From assembly GCA_023213395.1 (NCBI GenBank), contig CM041465.1:201197741-201261740 (forward strand): a DNA stretch of 64,000 bases, given 5' to 3'. Positions 46,857-59,100 of the stretch are shown in pieces; the stretch's first letter is position 1, and each line of letters starts with the position of its first letter. Origin of the DNA: Cycas panzhihuaensis (lineage: Eukaryota; Cycadophyta). Made by a program: the position numbers and the translations under genes. The notes beneath the pieces are model-generated. The model made no database searches and was not told where the DNA came from. It worked only from the letters and a program-made list of their open reading frames with translations.

Positions 46857-48790
46857 GTTTTTCAAGTAGTTATCGTGGTCGATAACTGCAAGAACATAGG
46901 GGTAGCAATGATGAGCTTTATAGAGATGATATCACAAGGAGACAGGCAGACATTAGGTGATGCAGGTTACTGAAGATCATCAAGACCTCGCAGTATGCAT
47001 TAGATCAGCATCTCCTGGTAGATATAGTCTCTCATTGGGATCGCAGGCAGCATGTCTTCCACCTTTCCTAAGTGGGGGACATCACTATCACACGAGGAGA
47101 TATTAGGAGGATCCTGGGAGTACTAGTGAGAGGAGCACCAACATCATTGGGTACATTGCCCAACACCAATGCTACACAGATAAAGGCAACCACATACTTC
47201 ACTAGCCAGGCCAGGTGGGACCAGCGAGGGGTATCGGTCTAGACGATGGTGATGTCACAGGTTCCTCAGGTGAGGAAGCTTATTACATTGGCCATTCTAT
47301 TATAGATTTTCCAGAAATATAACTACAGGGATATACCTAGTGAGAGATTGGATTGGGCCACCTTAATAGTGGCAAATATGGTCACATAGCTAGATTCTAT
47401 CAGGGTGGCAGGGAGAGGAGGATTTTTATATTACACGCTATTGCATTGTTAGTTCTTTGACTATTTTAGGGTGGTAGCATCACCAGGAGGGTCTCACCCT
47501 ATCTCAGCACAAGTCCCATGGCACAAAGGTGGCAGACTCGGTTTAGAGGGACCGAGGATCAGGTACATGTCAGGCACTCGGTGGAGGTGACATCGTTAGA
47601 CCTCCTCACTCCAGTAGACTACACAACATATCCATATAGAGGAGTGCATTAAGACAACAATGATGCAGAGGGAGAGGCAGGAGGTGGTCTTAGAGATGGA
47701 GGTGATGATGATGGAGGTGATAGAGGCGATGGGGAAGGCCTATCAAGAGCAACAGGTTTGTCAAGAGCCACAGGGGGAGTGGTAGGTCTATTCAGAGCTA
47801 TAAGAGGTGAGGCAGACACTTCAAGAGTTGCAGGAGGTGAGGCAAGTCCCTTAAGAGCTGTAAGAGGAGGTAGGCCACCCTACATACTAGCATGGAGACT
47901 GAGGGTGATAGGCAGAGCTTTGGTAGCAACAACGACAGAGGGGGGGTAGATGTCCTAGTAGGCCAGGAGGTAGGCAAGGTGGTACCAGAGGCTGAGGAGG
48001 AGGTACCAACAGTCAAGAGAGATCTCATGGAGGAGGTGGTCATCTGAGTTGAGGAGCCAGCCATAGTAAGAGGTAAGACACTACCCTTTCTTGACATCTT
48101 TCAACCACTAGATGCTTAGATAGTTTACTTTGATTTACTTTTGAGATTTTTATATATATGGATATATAGGCTGACACATAGTGTGTGATTTGATAGGATA
48201 ATCAAAGATGTCAAGGTTGGTGAAGGCAGTAGTCTAGGAGATATTCCCCCAAATCTATGCAGAGGGACAACCTCCCATCTAGGCTAGAGAGGAGCCTCGA
48301 TCGGTAGGGGTATACACAACAACATTTATCCCATTGATCAAAGCTAGGGATATGTGGGTAGTGGAGTCCCAAGAGCACCAAGCAAGGGTAAGATAGATGT
48401 AGGGGGAGCTGGATGGGATCTACACAAAGAGAGATTAGGTGATCACAAAGAGGGATACTTTATGAGGCCAGGTCTAAGTATTAGAGGCTTAGGGTGGAGG
48501 AGTAGTAGGTGGTGATGCAAAGAGCTACATCAGGATAGCCATGCTAAAGGAGAGGCTCCAAGGAGTGGAGGGGGAGAGGGGTCGTATCCAAACATGATAC
48601 AATCAGCTGGTAGAGCAGATGGTTGCAAGGTCATCACAGAGTAGGACTCAGACCTACATGATGATGATGACCTCGAGGATGCCTTGAGATGAGGGGAGTG
48701 AGGCAGGGAGCTCACAACGATAACGAAGGAGCCTAAGAGGCATGTGGTCTCTTAGGGAGGGGTCACACCAACCGGGAGATGATACTCCCT
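46857..48790 (+). pseudogene. Antisense PMD-like gene in minus gypsy
   Basis: On the plus strand, opposite to its host element: VVIVVDNCKNIGVAMMSFIE near 46870-46925, then SHWDRRQHVFHLS-VGDITI near 47032-47095, RGDIRRILGVLVRGA, QARWDQRGVSV and MVMSQVPQVRKLITLAIL to about 47300. The distal part reads YNYRDIPSERLDWATLIVAN near 47320-47380, and a Gly/Ala-rich hinge follows at 47640-48070. A predicted intron (48073-48196) precedes a last exon opening MSRLVKAVV at 48208, with YAEGQPPI, ESQEHQARVR and a coiled, Arg/Glu-rich C-terminus to about 48790. The whole follows the copy at 38123-36230 exon by exon. In-frame stops and shifts make it inactive here. Confidence 0.7.
48073..48196 (+). other. Predicted intron, minus gypsy copy
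   Basis: Donor AGAG|GTAAGACA and acceptor GATTTGATAG, 124 bases, AT-rich. It lies at the same place in the reading as the 109-base intron at 36920-36812. Confidence 0.55.
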
Positions 48791-49459
48791 GAGAGTAGGG
48801 GCGTCAAGGAGTAGGATATGATTAGTTTTGATTAGGAAAGCACCGGACCTCCAGGGAGTTAGCATATGTTTCCACATGATTGTACTCCTCCTTGCAAGGA
48901 TTCTAGCTTCCTTAGGATAATGTACTACATTGCTTTATATGATATGATTTATTATGTATATAGATAGGGACCCATTGGCACACCATTTGATCCATGACGA
49001 TGGCGTTATGATGGTTTTATGATGTTGTGTTTGTTTATATATTTATATGTTTATGTGTATGTAGACATAGGTGCATAAGTACACGAGGGGCTATACATCA
49101 TGATGATTTTAGTTGATTGTTATATGATTTTTTTTTTATTGTCATATTATCTGGGTGGCGTTGACACCTCCTTTCATGCAAGAACACCTAGAGAGGGCAC
49201 ACATGACCACCATGAGTATAAGTAATAGGCACATGTGAGGCTAAGAGATGGGGAGCCATGCATGCTCATCGAAGGAGCATAACCAGTATGCAAAGGAAGT
49301 GAAGGCGAAGAGAGAGTACAGGTACTTAAACACATAGTCCTAGTTAAGGTGTATTTCTAAGCTCATGAGTGACAAAGACATACGCATTCAATTAGGAGGA
49401 AAGGTTTCCCATGGGAGAGAAATAAAAGATGCCATAGGAGGAATTGTAAAGACAGAGAA
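48791..49459. other. Post-coding spacer and deletion junction, minus gypsy
   Basis: Non-coding sequence that matches the post-integrase spacer of the plus gypsy (35680-35960 with 49460-49190). Because it joins straight to the protease linker, the RT-RNase H-integrase segment present in the plus element (about 3 kb) is absent. The break falls near 49460. Confidence 0.65.
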
Positions 49460-51095
49460 GCCACCCTAAGTTGCCACTCCATCTGTGGTTAGGAGGATTG
49501 GAGACACACTTAGAGTGGTAGTTTAGTTTCATTTTAGAGTGAGGAAAGAGAAGTGGTGTGCCGAGTCTACACAAGGGTAGGGACATGTCACATAAGGTAT
49601 GGAGGTCGACAATGAAGGGTAGACCCAACGTGGCTAAGTCCATAGGCAAAACAAACATGGTCAGAGCCAGATGGATGCAATCATCCTGACATGCAACAGA
49701 TCGCATGGCAAAGTTGCATCTGGGTAGGACAATCTCTAGTTCTCGATAAGGATCTAGACCATGAAGAAGAAGCATCTCTATAAGTGACTCATCAACATGG
49801 ATGCCTACATGAAGTTGCACAGAGAGGGTGAAGAAAAATGGCTAGTTTGGAACCAATAGCTCAAGAGCTAATGTAGAATAAGGAGAAGAGGGAATATCCA
49901 ATCAGGATATCTCCCAAGGTGTATGCGAAACTAAGGTGACATGCTGAGGAGGGGGCTCATGGCCCTCGCTATTTGACTCAAAGTCACCCATGAGGGCTAG
50001 GTAACTATAGCTACCTACACCAATAGGGGTAAACCTAACTAGGTCTGACTCATGATGAGGCGTGGGTTCCTCTTGATGAAGGTCAGTCTCCTAAAAAGGT
50101 GCACCCCGGGAAGGGAAAACCTCCTCAATATCGCTATCTTCATCATCGAAGATATCCTGGTAGGTTCGGTGAGAAGTGTGAGATGGCAGAGGCTCATAGG
50201 TGATAACTTTAACTCATCCTTCATGAACAAACTTAAGTTGCCCCTAATGTGAGGAGCAGATTTCTCCCATTTGGTTAAGCTATAGTCAGCCCAATAGAAG
50301 GTTATACTCTACATCGATATCGAGTACAATAACATCTATAGAAATGGTCTTCCCTCTTAAAGTGAGCCAAAGGGAAACTGTCCCTAAGGGGGACTTCTTA
50401 ATCTTGTCATATCCTTGGCATTTCTAAGGGACAAACTCAAGAGCTACTATGCCTAGCTCTTTAAGCATGCGTACAGATATAACATTAACTGAGGAGCCAT
50501 TATCTATGATGGTCCTTTTTATGATAAAATTGGGGTTGTCAACGGAAATGACAAATGGGTAATGTAAAAGCTTCTCCCATTCATTGGGAGATGGGAGATC
50601 TCGAAGATCAAATGAGATGATAGGTGGTCCATAGGAGGTGGTGCCTATAACATGGATGGAAGCATCTTGTTGGCCAAGACCTTTAAGAAGAAGAGCATGT
50701 TGCTCTAGACAGCTTCTCAAGACATCCATCATGGACATCCCCGCTGCCACAGTGTGAAGTTCATCAATGATGGAGAAGGGCTTCCCCTTCATGGTAGGTT
50801 GGGAAAGCGCCCTTAAAAAATCGTAATGATCAGAGCACGTGGGAATGGTCTTAGGAAGTGGAGGGATTTCTAGAAGAGGGATTTCCATAGGAGGATCAAG
50901 ATGAGAAGTAGAAGAAGAAGCACATGTTGCTGCTTTGGATGCTTGGGACCGAGTTAAGGCGTATAAGGGTATGGTCTCATGCATTTGAATGAATCTCCTT
51001 CCCTTGTTTTGGGATCGAGAAGGGGAAGGAGTTCGGTGGTGATTAGGAGAACCAGAAGAAGAGGAGTTCCTTATACCCTTCCCTTTAGCTTGCAT
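49460..51095 (-). pseudogene. Protease and linker of minus gypsy
   Basis: The open frame from 51095 to 50424 holds PLYALTRSQASKAAT, MKGKPFSIIDELHTV and FIIKRTIIDNGSSVNVIS (active site I-D-N-G-S-S at 50510-50491), then LKELGIVALEFVP. After stops, the same frame gives WLTLRGKTISIDVIVLDI and an acidic linker (FDDEDSDIEEVF near 50150). It runs on through a 142-residue frame (49820-49392) whose end is already spacer-like sequence. It parallels 31241-32700 of the plus gypsy but diverges in the linker. Confidence 0.82.
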
Positions 51096-53528
51096 AGGGT
51101 GAGAGTTAGGAGGATCTTTCTCTATTTCAGTTGCCTTTTTATTGGGTGTTGCAATCGTGTTCCTCGTGTTTGGGGAAAGGATCCTTGTGGGCAGACTGGT
51201 CTAAGTTAGGCCTAGATACCTATTTAGAGGAAAAGACACATTATGGGGTAGCTTTCAGGTGTTAGGCCCTACATTGTGAATCTTTGTGAAAGCATTCCCC
51301 ATGAACAAAACACCACTTCTTCTCTAAGGAAGAATCTATCTTTCTTATTTGAGAAGGTTGGGTATTACCGCCCTTGGGAGGAGTGGCTTGAGAAGTTTAA
51401 TGAACAAATTTTTAGGAAGTAGGTGATGAAAGGCCTTGGAGTTTAAGCTCCTTTATCGTACATTTAAAAGAACGTATAGTGGAGGTCAAGGGATCCAAGG
51501 TCCTCTCTATCAGATGGGATGAAGACTTAAGAGGTGGTTGGATTTTAGAGGAGGCGCCTCACATCGTTATAAGGACCTAAGAGACTTCTTGAGACCCACT
51601 TGGATCTTAATAGACTTAAGAGCCAAGCACCTGGCTATGGCAGAATTACACGTTGTCACCCCCATCTTGAGGACTTCAACATGGACTTTAGGGCAAAGGG
51701 CATTGGCAAAGATATCTCTCTTTAACTCCTCAGGCAATGTTGCCTTTGTGGAGTGGAGAAGATCATGGAAGTGTCTCACAAAGCCACGATTCATCTCATC
51801 ATGGCCTTATTTAAGAGATAGAAGAGCCTTCATTATGCTCTTGAAAGGATGAGCTACGTCAAGATAATTGATGAATTCATTAATGAATTATTGGAATGAG
51901 TGGATAGAGTGTACTAGAAGGCAATAGAACTATTTAAGGGCATTGCCTTAGAGAGAGCATGGAAAGAGTTTCATTAGGATATAATCATATGCCCAATAAT
52001 CAATGCATGCCATAGAAAAACTCCTAACATGCTCTGTTGGGTCTTGCGAAGAAGTCCCATCAAATTTGGGCACCTCAGGAGGGTGAGGTGGTAAGTTAGT
52101 TCTTCGTACCTTAATGGATAGAGGGGTTGACCTATAACCCATAAAGGGGCATCCCCTTGGTTGGACCATAGGATCAACAAAAGATGGAAGAGGAGGTGGG
52201 GAAAGTTGCCCAAATCCTCCTTGGGAGACTTGGTTTGGATGGGGATATGCACTTCTTCCCACTTGATGGGGGAAATAAATCCCGCATTCAAAGGGGTTGG
52301 AAGAGGAGCAAATAGATGAGAGGGACCTATCCCTACTTGAGGATATGCCCCTTATTAAAAGGGGACTTGAGAGGTGGTGCCTTGGGAGGGGACTTGCCCT
52401 CCTTACGAAGGAACCACATACGAAGGACAGTAAGATGATGGAATAAAAGGGTGCAGAATTAGATTTTATTTATATGGGCTACCTGGAGGTGATGCGATGC
52501 TATACAAATGCAAAAGATCCACTCCATAAACAGGAAGGGGATTCCCCTTTCTGCACCCCCATAGTTGGGAAGTATATCCCAGGGGCACGTAAAGGGAAGG
52601 ATCCCTAGGTTGAGCTTGGGTATGCATGGGGATTGGTCCCACGCAGTTAGAAGTAGGGGCATGTGCAGGTCCCCTACATCTAACGGGATGAGGATAGACT
52701 ATAGTCAGTTGGGGCATAATTGTTTGGCTAGAGGGAGGTATACTCAACCCAAATTGGGAAGAGGGTATGCCTTGGGTGGTCCCTAAAGAACATGGACCAC
52801 AAGAGGAGGAAGATGCAATGGTCGAGGCCCTTGTTATAAGTAAGGGAGTTGAACGAGATAGGCAAGGTAGTGTAGACATGGAAGAAGGAAGCGCTATGCT
52901 TCACAGGATGTTATCCAACCACTTAACATATGATTGGAGGGTAGCGGCTTGGAAGCACTAGTTAAGGGCTTCTATAACATCCATGGGAGGGGTATCCGCC
53001 TGATCATATGAGGTGGAAGGGTCCTCATATGAAGCGAATTCCACAGGGTGATCCTCATGAGGCTCGCCACCAAGGTGGTGATACTTTAAGGGAGAAGATG
53101 CCTCCACCTCATCAGTGGAGAGGTGATGGACTTGCAGGTGTTCTTGGTCACCCAGGTAAAAGATAGGGTCCTCACCCTTTTGGGTGGGTCCTTGGAAGGA
53201 AGTGGATGGTTGATGGGACTTGGATACATAGGCATGATATTCCTAATCCAAAGGAAATCCTTCCATGGTTGATTCAAAATCTGATGACAGAAGAGGATAG
53301 TAAGGGGAGCCTTCCAACGAAGGTGGGGGGTGGGGGGGGGCTCGTAAACAACGAGAGAATCATCATATACAAGTTCCTTCTGAAGATTAGAAGAAAAAAA
53401 GGATGGTAAGATGCAATCATTGGGGGTTGCCTAATAGATCGAGGAGATCTACTAAAAAGGAGGTACCACCAATAGATTAGGGAGAAAGAATTAATCCCTT
53501 ACTAATAAGTTCGGAGTATGGTCACCAG
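51096..53528 (-). pseudogene. Gag of minus gypsy
   Basis: From the primer-site-like TGGTGACCATACTCCG (53527-53512), the gag reading begins near 53400. DPIFYLGDQEHLQVHHL lies near 53180-53130, and a 137-residue frame (52879-52466) with YPHPVRCRGPAHAPTSN corresponds to the plus gag near 29600-29830. After a shift, PHPPEVPKFDGTSSQDPTEH (about 52097-52038) opens the capsid-like domain, followed by CIDYWAYDYILMKLF. MNRGFVRHFHDLLHSTKATL is at 51794 and the finger around WCFVHG near 51320. Its best-kept motif, PKFDGTSSQDP, is less decayed than in the plus element. Confidence 0.85.
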
Positions 53529-56500
53529 TGGAATCACACATCTGGGGGGGTCACTAAACTTGAGTGAGGTCGAGCCAACACTTCTAGCAACTTGGGTGAC
53601 TATGGACCTACAAGAACAAGGGAAAGAGATCCCCCATAAAGGGCATTTGTGCATCAAAATGTAGGTTTAAGAACCTGCAAATGGTACACAAACTCCTTTC
53701 AGGTAACTCCTCCTCGATTCAAAGTAACAGGTGGAAGAGGGATCTCCTTGGGTTCCTAAGTAACTTCAAAAAGGGCCCTCCCATCCTAAATGGCCAAAGG
53801 AGGGAGGAAGAAAGCAAAAGAACACCTCCTCATATGAAAAGGTGATGGGTGAAATTAGCCTCAACATGAGGGGAAGGGAACTCACGCATAAACCTAGGGC
53901 AGCTTGCAACGTGAGCAAACAAAAGAGAGGTTGGTTTAGTAGAATAGGCATAGACCAAAGGGTGGAACCAAAGAGGTCTTTCTAGTGGTAAGGAAAATAA
54001 ATCTTGAGAGGAGGTACTCTCAAGGCACCACACTTAAGGAAGTTTTAGGTATGAAGGGTAGGCAAAGTACGTTGTTCTTATGCTTGTTTTCATTGTACGA
54101 TAAAGAGATATAGGATAAAAGTGTCATGCTCATGTTTATAAGAAATAACTTTAAAAGAAACAATATACTCTCTCTATCTAAATGCAACCTCGCTCTCTTT
54201 ATTCATTTATGTGCAAGGAAAAGAAAGCAAGTAAATTATTAAAGAGACAAAGAGTTCAAGCAAGAGAGGCAAATCTACTTAATGATATGCAAGGGGAAGA
54301 CAAGAATGTGCACGAATGCGTGCCTAACCTGCCTTACCTAAGCTTTGGTAAGGATGAAGGTTTGAATAAAGGGAGAAACAAGTGAGTGTGTGGCAAAAAG
54401 GAAGCATCTACAAGTGCAATTTGACTAAATCCCCACTATGTAACCTACATGAGTAAGCATGAACAACTAGTAGAGCATAAAGTAACACAATCCTTTATTT
54501 TTCTTTTCTTTCACTTAGGGGTATACCAAAAGGGGGGAAAGAGGGATAAGAGTAGAGAATATGAGATAAAGGAATGCACCCAGAAACCTAGCAGTTGGGA
54601 GTAGCTTTTCCCTCATTTCTTCTCCAATCCTAACTCTTCTTCTTGCCACAGGTGATATGGCGGAAAAGATGCCAGCAAAAAGGGGGGCTTCCTTACCTTT
54701 GCCCAAAACCAAAACAAAGGGAAATCGCAAAAAAGGAAATGGAAGTAATAGAATGATTTTACTTGTGATTTTAGAATGTTAGAAAAGCAACTACTAAACA
54801 AAAGGGGAGCATACCTAGGATGAAGATTCCCGCTTACTCCAAATGCAAGAAACTTGCATAATCAAAGCTTGCCCTTTCCTAAGGGGCGCCAAATGCATAT
54901 GAGAGTAAGTACATGCAAGAAAATATGCGTATATGTGTGTATCTCCTTTGAAAGTGAAGGATATGAAATAATGGACTCAATAGTATATATTAAATGGCAA
55001 AAGATTTAATGTTAACACAGTTCCTTATTTTGCATACACAATTAGTTATGTGATGTGGGAAAGGGGGGGGGGGGGGAGTGAGAAAGAGAAAAGCAGGTAG
55101 CCTTAGAATGGATAACCCTCCAAATCTAAAATGCTCCATGCAATCCTAAAGCACTAAGCCAATGGCTAAAGAGAGTAAGACAACTTAGCAACAACTGTAA
55201 AATAGATTTCTGTGAATGAAGACAAAAGTGGCAAAAGAGTTACAAAAGTTACAAATATTGCAAAAGCTGCAAAATGCAACTTTTACAAGTTTTTGCAAGA
55301 ACTAGCCATTGAACTAAAGAGGTATGATATAGGGCTTGAAATTAGGCTATGTGGAATCTTTAATGGTTGGTTGCAAACATAGCAATAGGCTGCCTACGCT
55401 GCCACCAACAGAGACCTCCACCTCAATGGTTTCCTAAGGAATCAAGGAAGGTATGGAGAGGGAAAGAGAAGGAAAGAAGGGGGCTACCCTAGAGGAGAAG
55501 TTGTGTTGGGTGTGGAATTTTGCCTTGGACCCCTTTCACTCTCTGTGCACCTCTTTCCCTATTACCTTCTTGAGGAAACCCAAAGAAAGCCAAGAGGAGG
55601 ACATGGATAGGCCAATAAGAGGGAGGGTTTACCTCCCAATACAATGGAAAGAAGAAGAAGAAGAAGAAAACTTTCTACAAGAAGGACTAATAAAGGAGCA
55701 CTTGTGTTGCTTAAAGGAGAAATGAAAACTAATCTAAGAATACCTAGTAAAGGCAGATCTGGGGAAGATCTACCTGGCAGATCGAGTGAAGAGGAAGATC
55801 CCTTGGGGTTTGCTAGAGAAAACCCTTGTAGTGCAGTGGATGGAGAGTAAAATTATGAGCAAGATGAGACTTGGAGCTTGGTAAGACATTGGAGCATGAT
55901 TCTCTTGCAGTTAGCCTTGTTGCAGACCTACAACCTGTGTTTCCTAAGCTGCCAGAGCTAGTAGTTGGGTTGTAAGCTAAGTGTAGCAAAGTCAGAATCT
56001 ATTACACGGTGTTTTTAGAGAAGAGAGTAGAGAAAAAATGAATGAGGAGAGGAAATGAGGTGGATTTTGGGTTTTTAAACCCAACCCTAGCTCAATAAGT
56101 GATTAGGGTTCACCCTGGGTGAGAATCAGCTTGTTGCCACATGGCAATTTCATAATTAATGCAAATTAGTCATGCCCAGTTAAAAAAAGAGTTATGAATA
56201 GTCACCCCATGGTAAACTTAACAGCACCACAAAGTTTGTAGCAGTACCGTGAAGTTTACAGTAGTGTGGCCAAAAGCAAGATAAAAGGGAAAGTGGGGGA
56301 GCCTAAGCACTCCCAAAAAGGGGGGAATCCTAGACCCTAGGGAGTATGTTGCATTATCTAGGTAGCAAAGGGGGTTATGGGACCTAGAGGGACCACAACA
56401 AGTAAGAAATGATGGCCAAAGACTCTAAAAAAGAGACAAAAGATGGATACAGGGCAATGACCAGACCTAGGCAAGGTACTAGGGGTTATGTTGCACCAGT

Positions 56501-56794
56501 TAGTTATGTGATATGAGCTGCAGATGCCAAAAGGTACTTAAGGACATCATGGAGATGATGGAAGAGGTTTTTGGAGCACCATGGGATGTGTATCCCAAGT
56601 CATCATAGGCTAAAAGGATGAGATGCAATATAGTGAGGAAAATAATGCATAGTGATCATGAAGTCAACCAATCAGAATGTAATGCAAGTAATGTGCCTTT
56701 ATTGATCATTTCTATAACTAAGACAAGCGAAGATAGAATACCTAAACTTACCTGAGTTGAGTCACCCATGTCCATTCCCAATAGCCGATAAACA
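53529..56794 (-). repeat. 5' LTR of minus gypsy
   Basis: 3,266 bp, uninterrupted, and equal to the two halves of the 3' LTR. On the minus strand it runs from TGTTTATCGGCTATTGGG (56794) to GTGTGATTCCA (53529). A TATA-like GTTTAAAAAC lies at 56080-56071 and palindromic motifs at 56215-56275. A G-run at 55064-55077 is a slippage site. A 90-residue plus-strand Glu/Lys-rich frame (55453-55725) is purine-rich LTR sequence, not a gene. Confidence 0.93.
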
Positions 56795-56802
56795 GGGAGA
56801 TA

Positions 56803-57089
56803 TGTTGGATAATATTCATTAGTTGGAAATCTAAAAAGTGTGTCGGGATTGGGTGGTGTGGAGCCAACTCTAGGCACCGTAACTAACCCACTCACCTAAT
56901 ATTTTAATGGTCTTTTTTAATGCCAAAATGTCAATAGACATTGGGCAACCCCAATATCTCGACTATTTAAATGGACCTTACGGCTCAAAGGTGTTTCTTA
57001 ACACTGCCAATATTTTTTGGAAATTTTGATAATTATTTCATAATGGCCTTGTAATATTATGGTTCTGCTTTGACCTCCTACTACTTATA
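56803..57089 (+). repeat. 3' LTR of outer copia element
   Basis: Equal in length to 6967-7253 and followed by ATTTT (57090-57094). Immediately left, the bases GGGAG-ATA complete the copia purine tract GAGGGAGATA that the minus gypsy split. Confidence 0.92.
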
Positions 57090-57094
57090 ATTTT

Positions 57095-59100
57095 GGGCCC
57101 CTAACCTTAATGATCCTCCTTTGTCCACCATCTAAAACATTCCTCCTATCTAGACTAATTCTTATACCTTTTTCAGTCACTCTATTAAATCTCCACCACT
57201 CGTTCAACCTTCTTACTAACCGTAATCTCTCCTTTGATCCATGCATCTTCCTCTTAATCAACCAACCATATTTAATAGTCAACATATGCATGGGGCTGCT
57301 ATAAAATAACAAACTTTGATGCTTTATGCCTTAAATATGATAGTATAGTTATAACTTTATCAATAATAGCCACTGTGATTTTCCTTCCTATCCCAATACT
57401 TCTCCAAATTAATTTCTATAAAAATCCATACATCTACTTAATACAACCCTTCCCTTACACTTTTTTACCTTTTATCTCAACTCAACCATTATCACTAGTA
57501 GTACCATGTCTATGCTTTTTCCTATTCCAAAGACTAATGACATGCTCTCCATAATGCCCTCAATTTCTACTAAACTAGTTATATATTATGTCATCTACTT
57601 CATACCCTTTCAATAATGAATTGTAATGCAATTTCTTTTAGGTAATAAGTCATTATTATAAAAATATTTATGGGCTTTCTAAATCCCACCCCTACCTATA
57701 AAGATCCCCCTTTTTGTATTAATAATATACCTTAAACTAATGCTTCCTTAAGAATTTGCCATAATCCTTTACCCAATCATACCATTCCATCTCCACCTAG
57801 TAAAAAAGAACATTTTGTTGATCAAACTACCTTTCACTATGGCCTCCATTCTTAGTTTACTCAACCATCTAATTAAATTATACCATTTGATCCCAACCAA
57901 TAGTTTTTTCATTTTCCACCATTCCATAGTCTAACCTTTTGTTATGATCCCCACATAAATGATTCTACCCCTTCTTTAAATGGCCCTTATTTCCTTACCA
58001 TAACTTAGGTCATGTTTAGGAAGAATCCTAAACCCCATGAATCTGTTTTTATAACTACAAGTAGTTTGGTGTTCCCCTTGCCATATTCACTTCTCTTACC
58101 AACCAAACCACCCTTCTTTGGTCTTTCAAATATGCTACAAAATAAAATTCTTTAAATTTACTGCTAAAGCTATCACTTATAACTCTATAGTCAAAGATTT
58201 GCATCTCACTTATACTAGATGGATTCTAAAGATACTTTAAGTAGATCCTTGACAATGTTAAATTCTCCTCAACCCCTCTTAGCATCTTTCATTCTTAAAA
58301 TTCTTTATAGACCACCCTTGTGTTGACATTCAACTTAAATCATAATAAGACAATTCCATACCTTTGAAAATCCATACCTATACCCATTAGAAATAAATCC
58401 ATCTTGATATTATCATTAAGGAATCCACCCTTGCAATTATGTCTTGAAACACTATTCACTTACTTAGTTACATCTTTCTTCTTATACCTTCAAAATATCC
58501 AATCAAATCCTTTAAGAACCACAATCACTCCCCTTTTAGATTCATTCCTTCCTTACCCATCACCTTTGATAGCATGAGTATTCACTTTAATCCTTGAATA
58601 GTTGATCAATAGCATAACCATAATATCTTGCTTTTGCATGATTTGATGGTAACCATTAATTTTATTATGTTATTCAATCTTTAAATGATTCAATTTCCCC
58701 TTGAAAAGCCAAGTTATAACCAATGATTCTATCAAACTTGTTAGTTATATATCCACATTCCTAACTCTTCCTACTCTTTTCATTCATTCTTCCTTAATTA
58801 TAACTTGATTCCATCATACCTTATTATATGTATGAACCCTCCACCACCTCTATGCCATCCAATTTTTATTCCTATATTCTAACTTCTATAAATGTTTAAT
58901 AATAATATTTGTCTTATATTTCTTTCTAACCCTTTTATTTCTTATTATATTCAAGTATTGACATATGATCCTTTCCTATCTTATATCCCTATTCTTTTTA
59001 AACCTTCTTACCATTATGTTCTACCCAACTTGATTGAAAAGGCCAAAAACATTCTAATTATATTTCTATTTTAAAAATAAAAAATGATATAACTTTTTCG
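57095..59100. other. AT-rich, C/T-biased sequence, no gene recognised
   Basis: Continuation of the DNA that lay next to 6961 before the copia arrived. The plus strand is pyrimidine-rich with few guanines, so stop codons are sparse in places, but no domain can be read. A minus-strand frame at 57312-57085 (basic, with MHGSKERLRLVRRLNEWWRF) runs into the copia LTR. Across the empty site it would continue left as GPKLLLKLLDDMGG. I do not recognise it. Confidence 0.3.

Larger units (their letters stand above)
24663..56794 (-). mobile_element. Minus-strand Tat-like Ty3/gypsy element lacking RT-RNaseH-INT
   Basis: Inserted in the purine tract of the outer copia, with the exact duplication GGGAG at 24658-24662 and 56795-56799. 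The 5' LTR is 53529-56794 (3,266 bp). The 3' LTR is 24663-26040 plus 42902-44789, split by the plus-strand gypsy, and it sums to the same length once the duplicated 5 bp is removed. Without the insert the element is about 15.3 kb. Order in its own sense: 5' LTR, primer-site-like TGGTGACCATACTCCG, gag (53400-51100), protease and linker (51095-49460), a junction where RT, RNase H and integrase are missing, the antisense PMD-like gene (46208-48790 on the plus strand), extra RNase H (45636-45200), purine tract, 3' LTR. It is a structurally non-autonomous relative of the element at 26041-42901. Confidence 0.9.
6967..57089 (+). mobile_element. Outer copia LTR retrotransposon carrying nested insertions
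   Basis: This is a plus-strand Ty1/copia element. The sequence shows LTRs of 287 bp at both ends (TGTTGG...TACA), identical in length, and an exact 5-bp target duplication ATTTT (6962-6966 and 57090-57094). A degraded tRNA-iMet primer site follows the left LTR. A gag-pol reading runs at 21015-24650, and a split polypurine tract reads GAGGGAG + ATA before the right LTR. Removing the three first-level insertions (8632-11690, 12785-21009, 24663-56794, each with a 5-bp duplication) leaves about 6.7 kb, a normal to slightly long copia size. The LTRs differ at about 47 of 287 positions by hand count, so this is the oldest dated member of the nest. Confidence 0.92.

Noticed and set aside
55453-55850. 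Glu/Lys-rich plus-strand frames resembling a coiled-coil protein
   Set aside because: They lie within the gypsy LTR, are produced by purine-rich repeats (gaagaagaa), and the equivalent frame is broken in the other LTR near 43460-43720.
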